A stretch of 64,000 nt of DNA from JABFXC01 sp045804265 (GTDB lineage Bacteria; Gemmatimonadota; Gemmatimonadetes; Gemmatimonadales; Gemmatimonadaceae), in the NCBI GenBank assembly GCA_045804265.1, contig JBJMNK010000001.1, forward strand, positions 1 to 64,000, written 5' to 3'. The stretch's first letter is position 1. Each line of letters starts with the position of its first letter. Of this stretch, positions 33,561 to 42,403 are shown piece after piece. A program made the translations under genes and the position numbers. Below the pieces are notes generated by a model that ran no database searches, was not told where the DNA came from, and was given only the letters and a program-made list of their open reading frames with translations.

Positions 33561-34553
33561 ATGGCTGGACTGGTCCCGATCGAGCGCGTTCGCGAGGCTG
33601 CGGAACGGCTGCGCGGCGTGGTGGTTCACACCCCTCTCCGGCGCTCGGCCGCGCTCTCCCGCCTGACGGGAACCGAGGTATGGCTCAAGCTCGAGTGCCT
33701 CCAGCACACCGGCTCCTTCAAGCTCCGGGGCGCGTTCAACGCGCTGGCACTCATCCCGGCGGCGCGGCGCGCCCGCGGGGTCGTCGCCTCGTCAGCGGGC
33801 AACCACGGGCTCGGCGTGGCGCGAGCGGCGCGTGAATTCGGGATTCCGGCGACGATCTTCGTTCCATCGACTGCACCGGCGGTGAAGCGCGAGGGGATCG
33901 TCGCGTCGGGTGCCGCCGTGGACGCGTCGCGTCCCGACTATGATGCCGCGATGGCCGCCGCGCTCGATCACGCGGCGGCGACCGGCGCCCTGTTCGTCAA
34001 CCCATGCGCCGGCGACGACTTGCTGGCCGGACAGGGGACGGTCGCGGTCGAGATCCTCGAGGATCTTCCTTCGCTCGGTGCGGTCGTTGCCCCCGTGGGC
34101 GGAGGGGGGTTGATCGGCGGGATCGCCAGCTTTCTCCGCCGTGCCGCTCCGGCCGTTCGCATACTCGGCGCGCAGAGCGAGCGCACGGACGCGATGGCGC
34201 GCTCGCTCGCCGCCGGCCGCATCATCGACATCGGCCATGAGCCGACGCTGGCCGAGGGACTCGCGGGAGCCGTCGACGAGGAGGGGCTGGCAATCGGGCG
34301 TGCAGCGCTCGACGACATCGCGGTCGTGAGCGAAGACGCGATCGCCGGCGCGATCGCCTGGCTCGCGCGGGAAGAGGGGTTGGTGGTGGAGGGTTCGGGT
34401 GCGGTCGGCGTGGCGGCGCTGCTGACCCGAGCGTTAGGCCTGACGACGGGGCCGGTGGCGGTGGTCGTCAGCGGCGGCAACATCGACCGGGCGCGGCATG
34501 CCGCGATCGTCGCGGCTGAAGCGCCTCACACGGCCATGGAAGGACGGCGGTAA
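33561..34553 (+). CDS. Threonine dehydratase-like PLP enzyme
   Basis: A 330-residue fold-type II PLP enzyme of the threonine/serine ammonia-lyase family. The Schiff-base lysine is Lys54 in Thr-Gly-Ser-Phe-Lys-Leu-Arg-Gly-Ala; the phosphate-binding glycine loop Val-Gly-Gly-Gly-Gly-Leu-Ile is near 180-186; and Ser-Ala-Gly-Asn-His-Gly is near 79-84. The length matches catabolic-type enzymes without the C-terminal ACT/regulatory domains of biosynthetic IlvA. It would convert Thr to 2-oxobutyrate and ammonia, but serine racemase-like activity cannot be excluded. The frame extends upstream to 32964, but the ATG at 33561 is the natural start. Confidence 0.92.
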   Translation: MAGLVPIERVREAAERLRGVVVHTPLRRSAALSRLTGTEVWLKLECLQHTGSFKLRGAFNALALIPAARRARGVVASSAGNHGLGVARAAREFGIPATIFVPSTAPAVKREGIVASGAAVDASRPDYDAAMAAALDHAAATGALFVNPCAGDDLLAGQGTVAVEILEDLPSLGAVVAPVGGGGLIGGIASFLRRAAPAVRILGAQSERTDAMARSLAAGRIIDIGHEPTLAEGLAGAVDEEGLAIGRAALDDIAVVSEDAIAGAIAWLAREEGLVVEGSGAVGVAALLTRALGLTTGPVAVVVSGGNIDRARHAAIVAAEAPHTAMEGRR

Positions 34554-34559
34554 GCGGAA

Positions 34560-34611
34560 AGCAGCAAGCGGACCGCGCCACCGTGTGGTTGGACGCCGTC
34601 CGCTTGCTGCT
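34560..34611. terminator. Terminator-like hairpin between convergent genes
   Basis: A 14-bp perfect stem (AGCAGCAAGCGGAC, 34560-34573, with its complement 34598-34611) around a 24-base loop, in the 99-bp gap between the convergent threonine dehydratase and KGG genes. Short T-rich sequence follows on the + side. Confidence 0.6.
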
Positions 34612-34652
34612 CATCGCTTTTCGCTGCTCGTCGACGGTCGAACCGTCGCTCC

Positions 34653-35198
34653 CTACGGCCGTGCGTCGAGGTCGCGGGTCACTGCGACATCGGCGTTGTT
34701 GCTGCCGCCGATGGTGCGATCCCGCGTCTGCGACGTCCGCGCCTGGTCGGCGGGGAATTCATCGGCGCGCAGCTGCTGCGTGCGATCCTGGTCACCGAGG
34801 CGCGGCGACTGCGTGCGGCCCGAATCGGCGCGGCCGTCCGTCGAGCGATACGCATCCGCGGCGCCGCCGCGAATCGTCTCACTCGCCGTTCCGCGCAGCG
34901 TGTCGCCGCGCGAAGCTTCGCCGCCCAATCGCGCCGCGGCTCCACGGGCAGCACCATTGCGGGCGCTGGTCCCACGGGCCTCTCCACCTTTTCGTCCGAT
35001 CGCGGCCATGTGCTCGCGATTGCGGCTCACCGCTTCCCCTCCCTTGCGTCCAGCGGCGCGCGCTTCGTTCGAGTCGAACTCGTGCGCCGTGCCTTTCGCG
35101 TGCGCGGCTCGCCCACCCTTGCTCGCGATCTCACGCTGCCTGGACTCATCCATCGAGGCGAAGCCTCGCCGGCTTTTCCCTTCGCTGCGCTCTGCCAT
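34653..35198 (-). CDS. KGG-repeat stress-type protein
   Basis: A 181-residue hydrophilic protein starting with several KGG motifs (Ile-Ala-Ser-Lys-Gly-Gly, Gly-Arg-Lys-Gly-Gly twice) spaced about 20 residues apart, each followed by an Ala/Arg-rich helix. This is the GsiB/ConA-like stress-induced protein signature, associated with starvation, desiccation or sporulation survival. The C-terminal half (about 85-181) is Arg/Asp/Thr-rich and looks disordered. GGAGGAG precedes the ATG at 35198, so translation should be efficient. It stands alone between convergent and divergent neighbours. Confidence 0.88.
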   Translation of the reverse strand: MAERSEGKSRRGFASMDESRQREIASKGGRAAHAKGTAHEFDSNEARAAGRKGGEAVSRNREHMAAIGRKGGEARGTSARNGAARGAAARLGGEASRGDTLRGTASETIRGGAADAYRSTDGRADSGRTQSPRLGDQDRTQQLRADEFPADQARTSQTRDRTIGGSNNADVAVTRDLDARP

Positions 35199-35393
35199 TA
35201 CTCCTCCGACTGTTGGGGTCCGTCCAACCCCTGCTACCGCGATTCGTCAGTGCCGACGGCACTTCGGATCGCCTTGCCGCGACCGGCCTCCGTGTCGGCC
35301 GCGCGGCAACGCGTTTTGCAAGGGCTAGACCGCACGCATAAGACGGGCTCGACTTGCCCTGCCCGCGACATTCGCCGGACTATATTCACCGCC

Positions 35394-36338
35394 ATGTCGC
35401 TTTCCCTTCGTCTGCTCGGGACCTCCGCATCCCGCCCGACTGTCGAACGTAACGTGTCATCGATCGCGGTCGTGCGCGAGGGGGAGACGATGCTGTTCGA
35501 CTGCGGCGAGGGGACGCAGCGCCAGATGATGCGCTACGGAGTCGCCTTCTCGCTCGCTGACATTTTCTTCACACACTTCCATGCGGACCACCTGATCGGG
35601 TTGATCGGGCTGACGCGAACGATGGCGCTGCAGGGGCGCACCGAGCCGCTGCGGCTCTGGGGACCCCGGGGCGCTTCCCGCGTGCTTCGCGCCGCCGAGC
35701 GATTCGGGGCCGACCGGTTGACCTTCGAGGTTCCGATCACCGAGCTCGATCCCGACGTGCCGGTGAAGCGTGACGGATATGCGATCGTGCCGTACGCGAC
35801 CGATCACAGCGGCGCCAGCGCGTTAGGCTACGCGATCGTCGAGGAAGAACGGCGCGGCCGATTCAACCCGGAGCTCGCTCGCAGCCTCGGGATTCCGGAG
35901 GGCCCGCTCTGGGGGCGGATCCATCGCGGCGAGGCAGTGACGCTCGAGGACGGGCGCGTGATCGAGGCATCGCTGCTGGTCGGCGAGCGGCGTCGCGGCC
36001 GGCGTCTCGTGATCACGGGCGACACGCGTCCCTCGGAGCGGACGATCGAGCTTGCGCGCGAGGCCGATGTCCTGGTGCACGAGTCGACCTTCGGCGACGA
36101 GGACGCGGAGCGCGCGGTGGAGACCGGGCACTCGACCGCCCGCGAAGCTGCCGGCGTCGCCGCGGCGGCGCATGTTCGCCGCCTCGTGCTCACCCACTTC
36201 TCGGCGCGCTACTCGCGCGATCCGGGTGACCTCGAGCGGGAAGCGCGCGAGGTATTCCCGAACGTCACCATCGGCCGCGACGGGCTGGAGATCGATGTGC
36301 CGTTCGAAGAGACCATCGGCGCCGGCACCGGTCGCTGA
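35394..36338 (+). CDS. rnz: Ribonuclease Z
   Basis: A 314-residue metallo-beta-lactamase-fold tRNA 3'-processing endonuclease. The zinc motif His61-x-His63-x-Asp65-His66 is complete, followed by Thr-Asp-His-Ser (about 145-148), Gly-Asp-Thr-Arg-Pro and a terminal His in Leu-Thr-His-Phe-Ser-Ala-Arg-Tyr, all typical of RNase Z. The length is normal for the short bacterial form. The tRNAs in this window lack encoded CCA, consistent with RNase Z trimming before CCA addition. The ATG at 35394 is chosen because the conserved N-terminus begins immediately. Confidence 0.95.
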   Translation: MSLSLRLLGTSASRPTVERNVSSIAVVREGETMLFDCGEGTQRQMMRYGVAFSLADIFFTHFHADHLIGLIGLTRTMALQGRTEPLRLWGPRGASRVLRAAERFGADRLTFEVPITELDPDVPVKRDGYAIVPYATDHSGASALGYAIVEEERRGRFNPELARSLGIPEGPLWGRIHRGEAVTLEDGRVIEASLLVGERRRGRRLVITGDTRPSERTIELAREADVLVHESTFGDEDAERAVETGHSTAREAAGVAAAAHVRRLVLTHFSARYSRDPGDLEREAREVFPNVTIGRDGLEIDVPFEETIGAGTGR

Positions 36339-36562
36339 TCGAACGCTCAGGATCGCGAGAAACATTTGTCGGCGGCCGTATTGCCGACGCGCACCGTTGA
36401 TCGTACAATTGCCTCCGTTCCGCGGCGCACAGCGTTTTCGTGAGCTGGCGCACGGAACGAACTCCATTGATGATGGGCCATCTGCCCCTGACGCCTTTCA
36501 GGCTGCATGGGCTGCTGCTTTTGTTGTCTTTGCTCTCCCCCACGCCCGTCGAGGAATCATCC

Positions 36563-38053
36563 ATGGAATTGCGTTCAGTCGCTCTCCCCCTCGCGCTCGT
36601 CGGCAGCGTCGCGCTCGTCGCGTGCTCCGCCGACACCGCGGTCAACCCCACCCGCTCCGTAGTTACGCCGTCGATGGAAGTCGCGGCCGATGCTGCCGAT
36701 GGCGGCGTGGCAGGCAACTACCTCGTTCGTTTCAAGGGGAACACGGTGCCGTTCGACTTCAGCGCGAAGGTCGCCCTCATCGGCGGCGAAGTGATCTTCG
36801 CGCACAACGGCGTCGGAATCGCCGCCGTCAGTGGACTCGACGACGCTCGCGCGGCGAAGCTGGCGGCGCGCTCCGATGTCCAGGCTGTCGATGCTGACGC
36901 GTACACCACGCTCGAGCAGCCGGCCGATGCGACGGTCGAGTCGGCGGAGATCACGCCGGACAGCCCGAACGCACCGACGACTGCGTTCTTCTACCCCCGG
37001 CAGTGGAACATGCGCGCGATCAGCGCGCCGGCGGCGTGGGCCGCGGGTGCGCTCGGAAGCTCGACGACGCGCGTCGGCATCCTCGACACAGGCATCGACT
37101 ACCTGCACCCCGATCTCTACGGGCGCGTAGACCTCAGCGCGTCGCGGTCATTCCTCAACGCGGCGGAGAATGCGCGCGTGCAGGCGCTGTATCCGGGAGC
37201 CAACCCGATCGCTGACCTGAACTACCATGGCACGCACGTCGCCGCGACGGTGGCGAGCAATGGGCTGGCCGCTGCCGGCGTCACGTCGAAGGTGACTCTC
37301 GTCGGCCTCAAGGTCTGCGCGCCAGGCACCGCGGCGAACGGGTTCTCCGGGACCTGCCCGACGAGCGGCACGCTCGCGGCGATCCTGTACGCCTCCGACC
37401 TCGGGCTCGACGTCATCAACATGAGCCTCGGCGGATACTTCCACCGCGTGCAGGCGAGCGCACGCGGCGGCGATGGCCCGTCCTTCCTCGCGACGATCAA
37501 CCGCGTCATGAATTACGCGAACCGGAAGGGGACGCTCGTCGTGGTCTCCGCCGGCAACTCGGCCATCGACCTCGATCACGATGGCAACGGCTACGCATCG
37601 TATTGCAGCGCGGCCGGCGTCGTCTGCGTTTCCGCGACCGGTCCGACTGCGCAGCGGTCGACGAATGGCCCGTGGACGAACGTCGATGCACTGGCCTCAT
37701 ACTCGAACTACGGCCGCTCGGCGATCAACGTCGCGGCGCCCGGCGGCAACGTCAGCGCAGTGTGGGCGGCCTGCTCCGGGTTCACGATTCATCCTGCGCT
37801 CGCCAGTTGCAGGTCGCGCTTCTACAACCCGACCACGGGTGCGTGGAGCGCCTCGGTCGTCGGACTCGCGGGCACCAGCATGGCAGCACCGCACGTGACC
37901 GGTACCGCCGCGCTCATCGCCGGACAGGTCGGTCACAACCCCTCGCAGATCCAGGCGCGCCTGCAGCAGACCGCAGACGATCTTGGTGAAGCGGGCACCG
38001 ATCCCGCGTATGGCAAGGGACGCATCAACGTCGCCCACGCCGCCGGTCTCTGA
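36563..38053 (+). CDS. Subtilisin-family (S8) serine protease lipoprotein
   Basis: A 496-residue secreted protease. Lipobox Cys21 (Ala-Leu-Val-Ala-Cys) anchors it; an I9-like propeptide occupies about 50-115 and should be removed on maturation. The catalytic triad is Asp175 (Gly-Ile-Leu-Asp-Thr-Gly), His225 (Tyr-His-Gly-Thr-His-Val) and Ser439 (Gly-Thr-Ser-Met-Ala-Ala-Pro-His), with the oxyanion Asn in Ser-Ala-Gly-Asn-Ser. The ATG at 36563 has GAGGA upstream. It ends 26 bp before a perfect 18-bp hairpin. Confidence 0.95.
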   Translation: MELRSVALPLALVGSVALVACSADTAVNPTRSVVTPSMEVAADAADGGVAGNYLVRFKGNTVPFDFSAKVALIGGEVIFAHNGVGIAAVSGLDDARAAKLAARSDVQAVDADAYTTLEQPADATVESAEITPDSPNAPTTAFFYPRQWNMRAISAPAAWAAGALGSSTTRVGILDTGIDYLHPDLYGRVDLSASRSFLNAAENARVQALYPGANPIADLNYHGTHVAATVASNGLAAAGVTSKVTLVGLKVCAPGTAANGFSGTCPTSGTLAAILYASDLGLDVINMSLGGYFHRVQASARGGDGPSFLATINRVMNYANRKGTLVVVSAGNSAIDLDHDGNGYASYCSAAGVVCVSATGPTAQRSTNGPWTNVDALASYSNYGRSAINVAAPGGNVSAVWAACSGFTIHPALASCRSRFYNPTTGAWSASVVGLAGTSMAAPHVTGTAALIAGQVGHNPSQIQARLQQTADDLGEAGTDPAYGKGRINVAHAAGL

Positions 38054-38078
38054 TCGAAGGCTGAAGCAGATCACGTCA

Positions 38079-38119
38079 TGACGAGGCCCGCCGGTGCACA
38101 GCACCGGCGGGCCTCGTCA
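38079..38119. terminator. Perfect 18-bp hairpin, convergent terminator
   Basis: An uninterrupted 18-bp GC-rich stem (38080-38097 with 38101-38118, loop ACA, extended by one A-T pair) between the subtilisin gene and the convergent 99-residue gene. No T-tract follows; likely serves both directions. Confidence 0.8.
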
Positions 38120-38177
38120 CATCCGCACCACTCGTCAGCGGAGTGACTCGACTACTTCATCGAGCGGACCTCGATCG

Positions 38178-38477
38178 TCAGCTCGACTTCACCGCGAGGT
38201 TGGGAGACACGGAAAGCTGGTCGTGTCGCGACACCGGCATCGAGCGACGGAAGAGCAGCTCGACTTCCTCGCTGTTGAGTGAATCGGCAACCTTCTTCGG
38301 ATCGAGCCGGCCGGTGACGCTCTTCGCCTCGGGTCCCTTGCTCAGGTACCAATTGTAGCGGTCCTTGCGCGTGCTTTCGCCATCGGGATGCTGAAAGAGA
38401 ACGATGGCGTTACTCGCGCCGACGTTGCTGACCTTCACGCGCCAAACGGTGCCGTCAGCGGAGCGATACGTAGCCAT
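38178..38477 (-). CDS. Small Trp-containing conserved-looking protein
   Basis: A 99-residue soluble protein of unknown function. It starts Met-Ala-Thr-Tyr-Arg-Ser-Ala-Asp-Gly-Thr-Val-Trp-Arg-Val, like the gene at 12202. A Tyr-Asn-Trp-Tyr-Leu-Ser core (about 42-47) and a helix Lys-Lys-Val-Ala-Asp-Ser-Leu-Asn near 61-68 follow, ending in a Ser-rich tail. It faces the subtilisin gene across the perfect hairpin and precedes a DUF2203 gene on the same strand 39 bp upstream. No clear Shine-Dalgarno. Confidence 0.7.
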   Translation of the reverse strand: MATYRSADGTVWRVKVSNVGASNAIVLFQHPDGESTRKDRYNWYLSKGPEAKSVTGRLDPKKVADSLNSEEVELLFRRSMPVSRHDQLSVSPNLAVKSS

Positions 38478-38516
38478 GATGTGCGTCTGTGGTTGTGCGG
38501 GTGATCGGGATGACCG

Positions 38517-38915
38517 TCAGGCGGTCGCGAGTGCTTCGATCGGCTGACGCCCGGCAAAGCCGCCGTTCGTTTCGTGCCAGTAGCGGACCGCTGGCTCGCC
38601 GAGACGCCAGCAGAGATAGACCGGGCGATCACCGACGCGAGAGGGAAAATCGACGAGGCCGATGTCGTAGCCCTTGAACTCGACGCCGAGCGCCTCGAGC
38701 TCGCGGACGAAGCCGGTGATCTCGACCGCGAGCCGCTGTGCCTCGCGCTCGTGCGCGACAGCGTCGGGGCTCGGCGCATCGGCCTTCGCGCCCACTGATG
38801 CGACCTCGAATGCGCGCACGGACTCCTGCCACCGCTCGTAAGTCTCGACGATGTCGGTCACGATGCGGCTGACGAGCGGCAACGTGCGATTCGCTTGATC
38901 GATGGTGTAGACCAT
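38517..38915 (-). CDS. DUF2203 protein
   Basis: A 132-residue protein matching DUF2203: N-terminal Tyr-Thr-Ile-Asp-Gln-Ala-Asn-Arg-Thr-Leu-Pro-Leu-Val, a helical middle, then Gly-Leu-Val-Asp-Phe-Pro-Ser-Arg, Val-Tyr-Leu-Cys-Trp-Arg-Leu-Gly-Glu-Pro and Gly-Phe-Ala-Gly-Arg-Gln-Pro-Ile. The family is widespread but of unknown function. The gene lies 52 bp downstream of a thioesterase gene on the same strand, so cotranscription is possible. Confidence 0.88.
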   Translation of the reverse strand: MVYTIDQANRTLPLVSRIVTDIVETYERWQESVRAFEVASVGAKADAPSPDAVAHEREAQRLAVEITGFVRELEALGVEFKGYDIGLVDFPSRVGDRPVYLCWRLGEPAVRYWHETNGGFAGRQPIEALATA

Positions 38916-38967
38916 TGGTGAAAGCTACTCAGCTGGAACCGGGTTCGTGAACTCTCGACGGGATGCG

Positions 38968-39465
38968 CTACTTGCCTTCTTCGTTCCGTTCCTCGAGCCG
39001 ACGGCGTCGGCGTTCCTTGGCCGCGGCGAAGCGGCGCAGCTCGTCGGGCGTCTCCGGGACGATTTGCGGGATCGTCATCGGGCGACCGTTGCGGTCGACG
39101 GCGACGAAGGTGAGGTAGCACGAGTTCGTGTGGCGACGGCGGCCGGTGATCATGTCCTCGGCTTCGACGCGGACACCGATCTCCATCGAGGTGCGGCCAG
39201 TGAAGTTGACGCTGGCCTTCATGATGATCAGGTCGCCGACGTGAATCGGCTCGCGAAAGTCGACGCGGTCGATCGAAACGGTGACGCAGGCGTTCCGCGC
39301 ATGACGGAAAGCAGCGACCGCGGCGGTGGTGTCCATCATCGAGAGGATGACGCCGCCGAAGACGTGACCGAGGACGTTCGCGTGCTGAGGCATCATCAGC
39401 TCGGAGGTCTCGTGCTGGCTCTCGCGCACGGCGCGGGTCGCGGGATGCTGCGCGGGGAGGGTCAT
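38968..39465 (-). CDS. Acyl-CoA thioesterase (hotdog fold, YciA/BACH-like)
   Basis: A 165-residue hotdog thioesterase. Asn-Val-Leu-Gly-His-Val-Phe-Gly-Gly-Val-Ile-Leu (about 30-41) carries the conserved helix start, and Ser-Ile-Asp-Arg-Val-Asp-Phe the adjacent active-site strand with its catalytic-type Asp. Such enzymes hydrolyse medium- or short-chain acyl-CoAs and often form hexamers. The ATG overlaps the stop of the upstream lipoprotein gene by 4 bases (39462-39465). The basic C-terminus (Arg/Glu-rich) is slightly long. Confidence 0.9.
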   Translation of the reverse strand: MTLPAQHPATRAVRESQHETSELMMPQHANVLGHVFGGVILSMMDTTAAVAAFRHARNACVTVSIDRVDFREPIHVGDLIIMKASVNFTGRTSMEIGVRVEAEDMITGRRRHTNSCYLTFVAVDRNGRPMTIPQIVPETPDELRRFAAAKERRRRRLEERNEEGK

Positions 39466-40739
39466 GTCGGGAGGTGTCGCGTGCGAGTAGCGCGGGGACG
39501 GTTGCTGCGACGGCTGACAGGGACCGCGACGGGGGACGTCCGGCGACCGGTGGCGGGGTGACCGCGTGCGGACGCGAGCACGACGCGAACGTTAGGCCTG
39601 ACCGCGGGGGGCATTCGCCGGCTGGCGAGGCGTGCGTTGTCGTCATAAAGCACCGCATCGTCGAAGGCACGCGCGAGCGCGTCGCGGTGCAGCGAGTCGA
39701 GCACGGGTGCATCGAGCCAGAGGATGTGGCGCACCGGCACAGGGATGCGGCCGAGCGACCACTCGCGGCCGCCCGAGTCGGCAAGCGAGAGCAACGCCGA
39801 CTCGCCGGTGCTGTCATACCGAGCGCGCACCGTGTAGCCCCGTCCGGCCCAGTGATCCTCGATCGAATCGTGCGATGACGGAAGCGTCGGCAGCACCGAG
39901 GACCACCACGCCGGTGGCGCGGCGGAGATCGGTGCGAGTGGAAGCGTCGTCCCGTCGCCGCGCTCGCCCATGGCCGGGACGACGAACGTCACCGCGGGCG
40001 CGCCGTCGACGTCGCCCAGCGTGAAGCTGCGGGCGTCGAAGGAAAGATCGATGGCGGCGTCACGCGCTTCGTCGGCTCCGGGCTCCCGGCTGTCGCGGAT
40101 CGAGTCGCGAGCGGCAGCGTAGAGCGCTTCGCCTTTCGAGACGATCGCGCGAGCGGCCGAGTCGCCGAACGCGTCGCGGACGGTGGCGTCTCGACGCGAG
40201 CGGAGGTCGACGACGCGGCGAATGCTGCGATGGAGGTGCCGCACTCCCCCGACGTCGACGTCGGTGTGATGCTCGAGCGAAAGCCAGGCATCGTGCACGT
40301 CGAGCAGCTCGACATCGGCCGACGCGTTCGCGACCGGATGATCGTTCGCGTCCTCGTCCGGGGCGAGCGGGGCCTCGTCGGGGTGGATCGCCACCCACTG
40401 GCGTTCCGCAGCCGGGACGATGGTGTCGCGGTAGACGAGCGCGGAGTCGCCGGTGACGAGGTCGCGGCGATAGACGCGCTGTCCGACGAAGAGCGCGTCG
40501 TAGAACGAGCGGTCCTCGTCGGCGGTGTAGATCTCATAGAAATTGCCGCCGAAGCGGGCGAGCAGCATCGACGAGCCGCGGCGGCGGACGCCATCCGGCG
40601 TGGTGCGCACCCAGAAAGTGCTGTCGCCGGCGGCGACGAGGAATTCGGCGCGCGGCGGGGGAGGACCGGTGGGGCGGTCCGTGGCATGGCAGCCCGCGAG
40701 GGCGAGTAGCGCGAGGGCGGTGACGCTGAGCGGGCGCAT
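39462..40739 (-). CDS. Secreted lipoprotein of unknown function
   Basis: A 425-residue lipoprotein (Cys17 in Ala-Leu-Ala-Gly-Cys). It looks beta-rich: repeated short strands such as Tyr-Ala-Ala-Ala, Asp-Asp-Ala-Val-Leu-Tyr and an Asp/Glu-rich centre. No family recognised. It resembles an uncharacterised secreted hydrophilic protein. The ATG at 40739 gives the normal lipoprotein signal; a frame to 40934 upstream adds unconserved sequence. It is coupled by a 4-base overlap to the thioesterase gene. Confidence 0.7.
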   Translation of the reverse strand: MRPLSVTALALLALAGCHATDRPTGPPPPRAEFLVAAGDSTFWVRTTPDGVRRRGSSMLLARFGGNFYEIYTADEDRSFYDALFVGQRVYRRDLVTGDSALVYRDTIVPAAERQWVAIHPDEAPLAPDEDANDHPVANASADVELLDVHDAWLSLEHHTDVDVGGVRHLHRSIRRVVDLRSRRDATVRDAFGDSAARAIVSKGEALYAAARDSIRDSREPGADEARDAAIDLSFDARSFTLGDVDGAPAVTFVVPAMGERGDGTTLPLAPISAAPPAWWSSVLPTLPSSHDSIEDHWAGRGYTVRARYDSTGESALLSLADSGGREWSLGRIPVPVRHILWLDAPVLDSLHRDALARAFDDAVLYDDNARLASRRMPPAVRPNVRVVLASARGHPATGRRTSPVAVPVSRRSNRPRATRTRHLPT

Positions 40740-41029
40740 GCTGAAGTCTAGTGCGCCGGTGCTGGCTCTGACACTGCGAGGAGAGATGAGCGAGGCTCCG
40801 ATGGAGAGACGAGTGATGAGAGACGAATAACGCGGCACGAGGGGCACTGGCGGACGCGGGCGGGCGGGCGACCGCACCCCACAGGGCGTATCCATGAATG
40901 CGGGTTGTATCGGGCATGGCGGCGCGTGCGGCACGGCTCGGCGCAGGTGACGGCGAATGCTGCAAAGGCGTCATCGTGCACGCTACATTTCGCCCCTTCC
41001 CGCAGCGCCAACCCGAGTACCATTACGTC
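40740..41029. other. Divergent intergenic region
   Basis: A 290-bp gap between divergent lipoprotein genes, presumably containing both promoters. GC-rich, with no repeat, RNA gene or clear promoter box that I can support. Confidence 0.4.
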
Positions 41030-42403
41030 ATGCGTCGCCCCGCGCCGATCATCTTCCTGCTCGCGAGCATCATCGCGAGCTGCACCACGAAAACGGATTC
41101 GCATCGCGACAGCGCGAGCAGCGCAGCGACGACGAGTAGCGACAGCACGCGGAGCGCAACCGCGGCGGGCGCGACGACCGCGAGCGGCGCAAACGCGAGT
41201 GCAAGCGCGAGCGGCGACACGACGGGGGCGACGGGCGGTGCGGCGCGCGCCGGGGCGAGTGCGAGCGGCGGCACGATGGGGAATGCGCCGAGCAGCGGGT
41301 TCGTCGCCGGCGCGCACCTCAAGGACGCGCCAGCGACCGTGCGCGCGCTGTACGTGAACCGCTGGGCCTCGCAGAGCGTGAAGCGGATGCGCGAGCTGAT
41401 GAAGATCGCGGACGAGACCGAGATCAACGGGATGGTGCTCGACCTGAAGGACGAGTTCGGGCTCAACTTCCCGTCGAAGGACGCGAGCGTCGCGCGCAAC
41501 GCCGGACATTCGGGGACGATCCCGCATCTCAAGGAGCTGATCGACACGCTCCACGCGCACGGCCTCGTCTTGATCGCGCGGCAGGTGACGTTCAAGGATT
41601 CGGTCGCGGCGCGGATGAACCCGCAGCACACGATCCGCAAGCCGGACGGGAGCGCGTGGAACGACAAGCAGGGGCTGACATGGGTCGATCCGTACGACCC
41701 GATGATCCGCGAGTACAACATCCGCGTCGCGGAGGAGCTGTCGCGGATGGGGTTCGACGAGATCCAGTTCGACTACGTGCGATTCCCGGAGCCGTATCCC
41801 AGCCTGCCGAAGCAGACGTTCAGCGACGCGAACGGCGTCTCGCGACCGCAGGCGCTGGCCGACTTCCTCGGCGCGGCCTGCAAGCGGATCAACGCGTTAG
41901 GCAGCCGCTGCACCGCCGACATCTTCGGGCTGGTGACGACGGTGCGCGGCCCGCTCGAGATCGGCCAGGAGTGGGAGAAGGTCTCGCCGGTGGTGGATGT
42001 CGTGCTGCCGATGACCTACCCCTCGCACTATCCGCCCGGTTCGTTCGGCATTCCGCGCCCGAACGCCGAACCGGAGAAGATCCAGCGGCTCGCGATCTCG
42101 AAGGCGCACGACCGTGACATCGCGCTGAAGATCACGAAGCCGGAGCACGTCAGGCCGTGGGTCCAGGCCTTCACGTTAGGCGCGCCAGCGTATGGCCCGG
42201 CCGACATCGAGGCGCAGAAGCGCGGCATCTACGCGGCGGGATACGACGGCTGGGTGCTGTGGAACCCCGGCTCGAAGTACGAGATCTTCGTCCCGGCGCT
42301 GGAGAAGACGCTCGAGAAGCGGGCGGCGCCGTACCCACCGAGCGGCGGAGCGGCCGCGAGGACGCCAGCGGGAACGGACAGCGGGAAGACGCCGCCGCGC
42401 TGA
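41030..42403 (+). CDS. Putative glycoside hydrolase lipoprotein (DUF4015)
   Basis: A 457-residue lipoprotein (Cys18, Ile-Ile-Ala-Ser-Cys). A long Ala/Ser/Gly/Thr low-complexity linker (about 20-95) precedes a TIM-barrel-like DUF4015 domain: Ala-Leu-Tyr-Val-Asn-Arg-Trp, Gly-Met-Val-Leu-Asp-Leu-Lys-Asp, Phe-Asp-Glu-Ile-Gln-Phe-Asp-Tyr-Val-Arg-Phe-Pro, and Val-Val-Leu-Pro-Met-Thr-Tyr-Pro-Ser-His-Tyr. The Asp/Glu pairs in these motifs are the expected catalytic acids. The family is predicted to cut polysaccharides or peptidoglycan glycans; the substrate is unproven. The C-terminus is Ala/Pro/Thr-rich. Confidence 0.88.
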   Translation: MRRPAPIIFLLASIIASCTTKTDSHRDSASSAATTSSDSTRSATAAGATTASGANASASASGDTTGATGGAARAGASASGGTMGNAPSSGFVAGAHLKDAPATVRALYVNRWASQSVKRMRELMKIADETEINGMVLDLKDEFGLNFPSKDASVARNAGHSGTIPHLKELIDTLHAHGLVLIARQVTFKDSVAARMNPQHTIRKPDGSAWNDKQGLTWVDPYDPMIREYNIRVAEELSRMGFDEIQFDYVRFPEPYPSLPKQTFSDANGVSRPQALADFLGAACKRINALGSRCTADIFGLVTTVRGPLEIGQEWEKVSPVVDVVLPMTYPSHYPPGSFGIPRPNAEPEKIQRLAISKAHDRDIALKITKPEHVRPWVQAFTLGAPAYGPADIEAQKRGIYAAGYDGWVLWNPGSKYEIFVPALEKTLEKRAAPYPPSGGAAARTPAGTDSGKTPPR

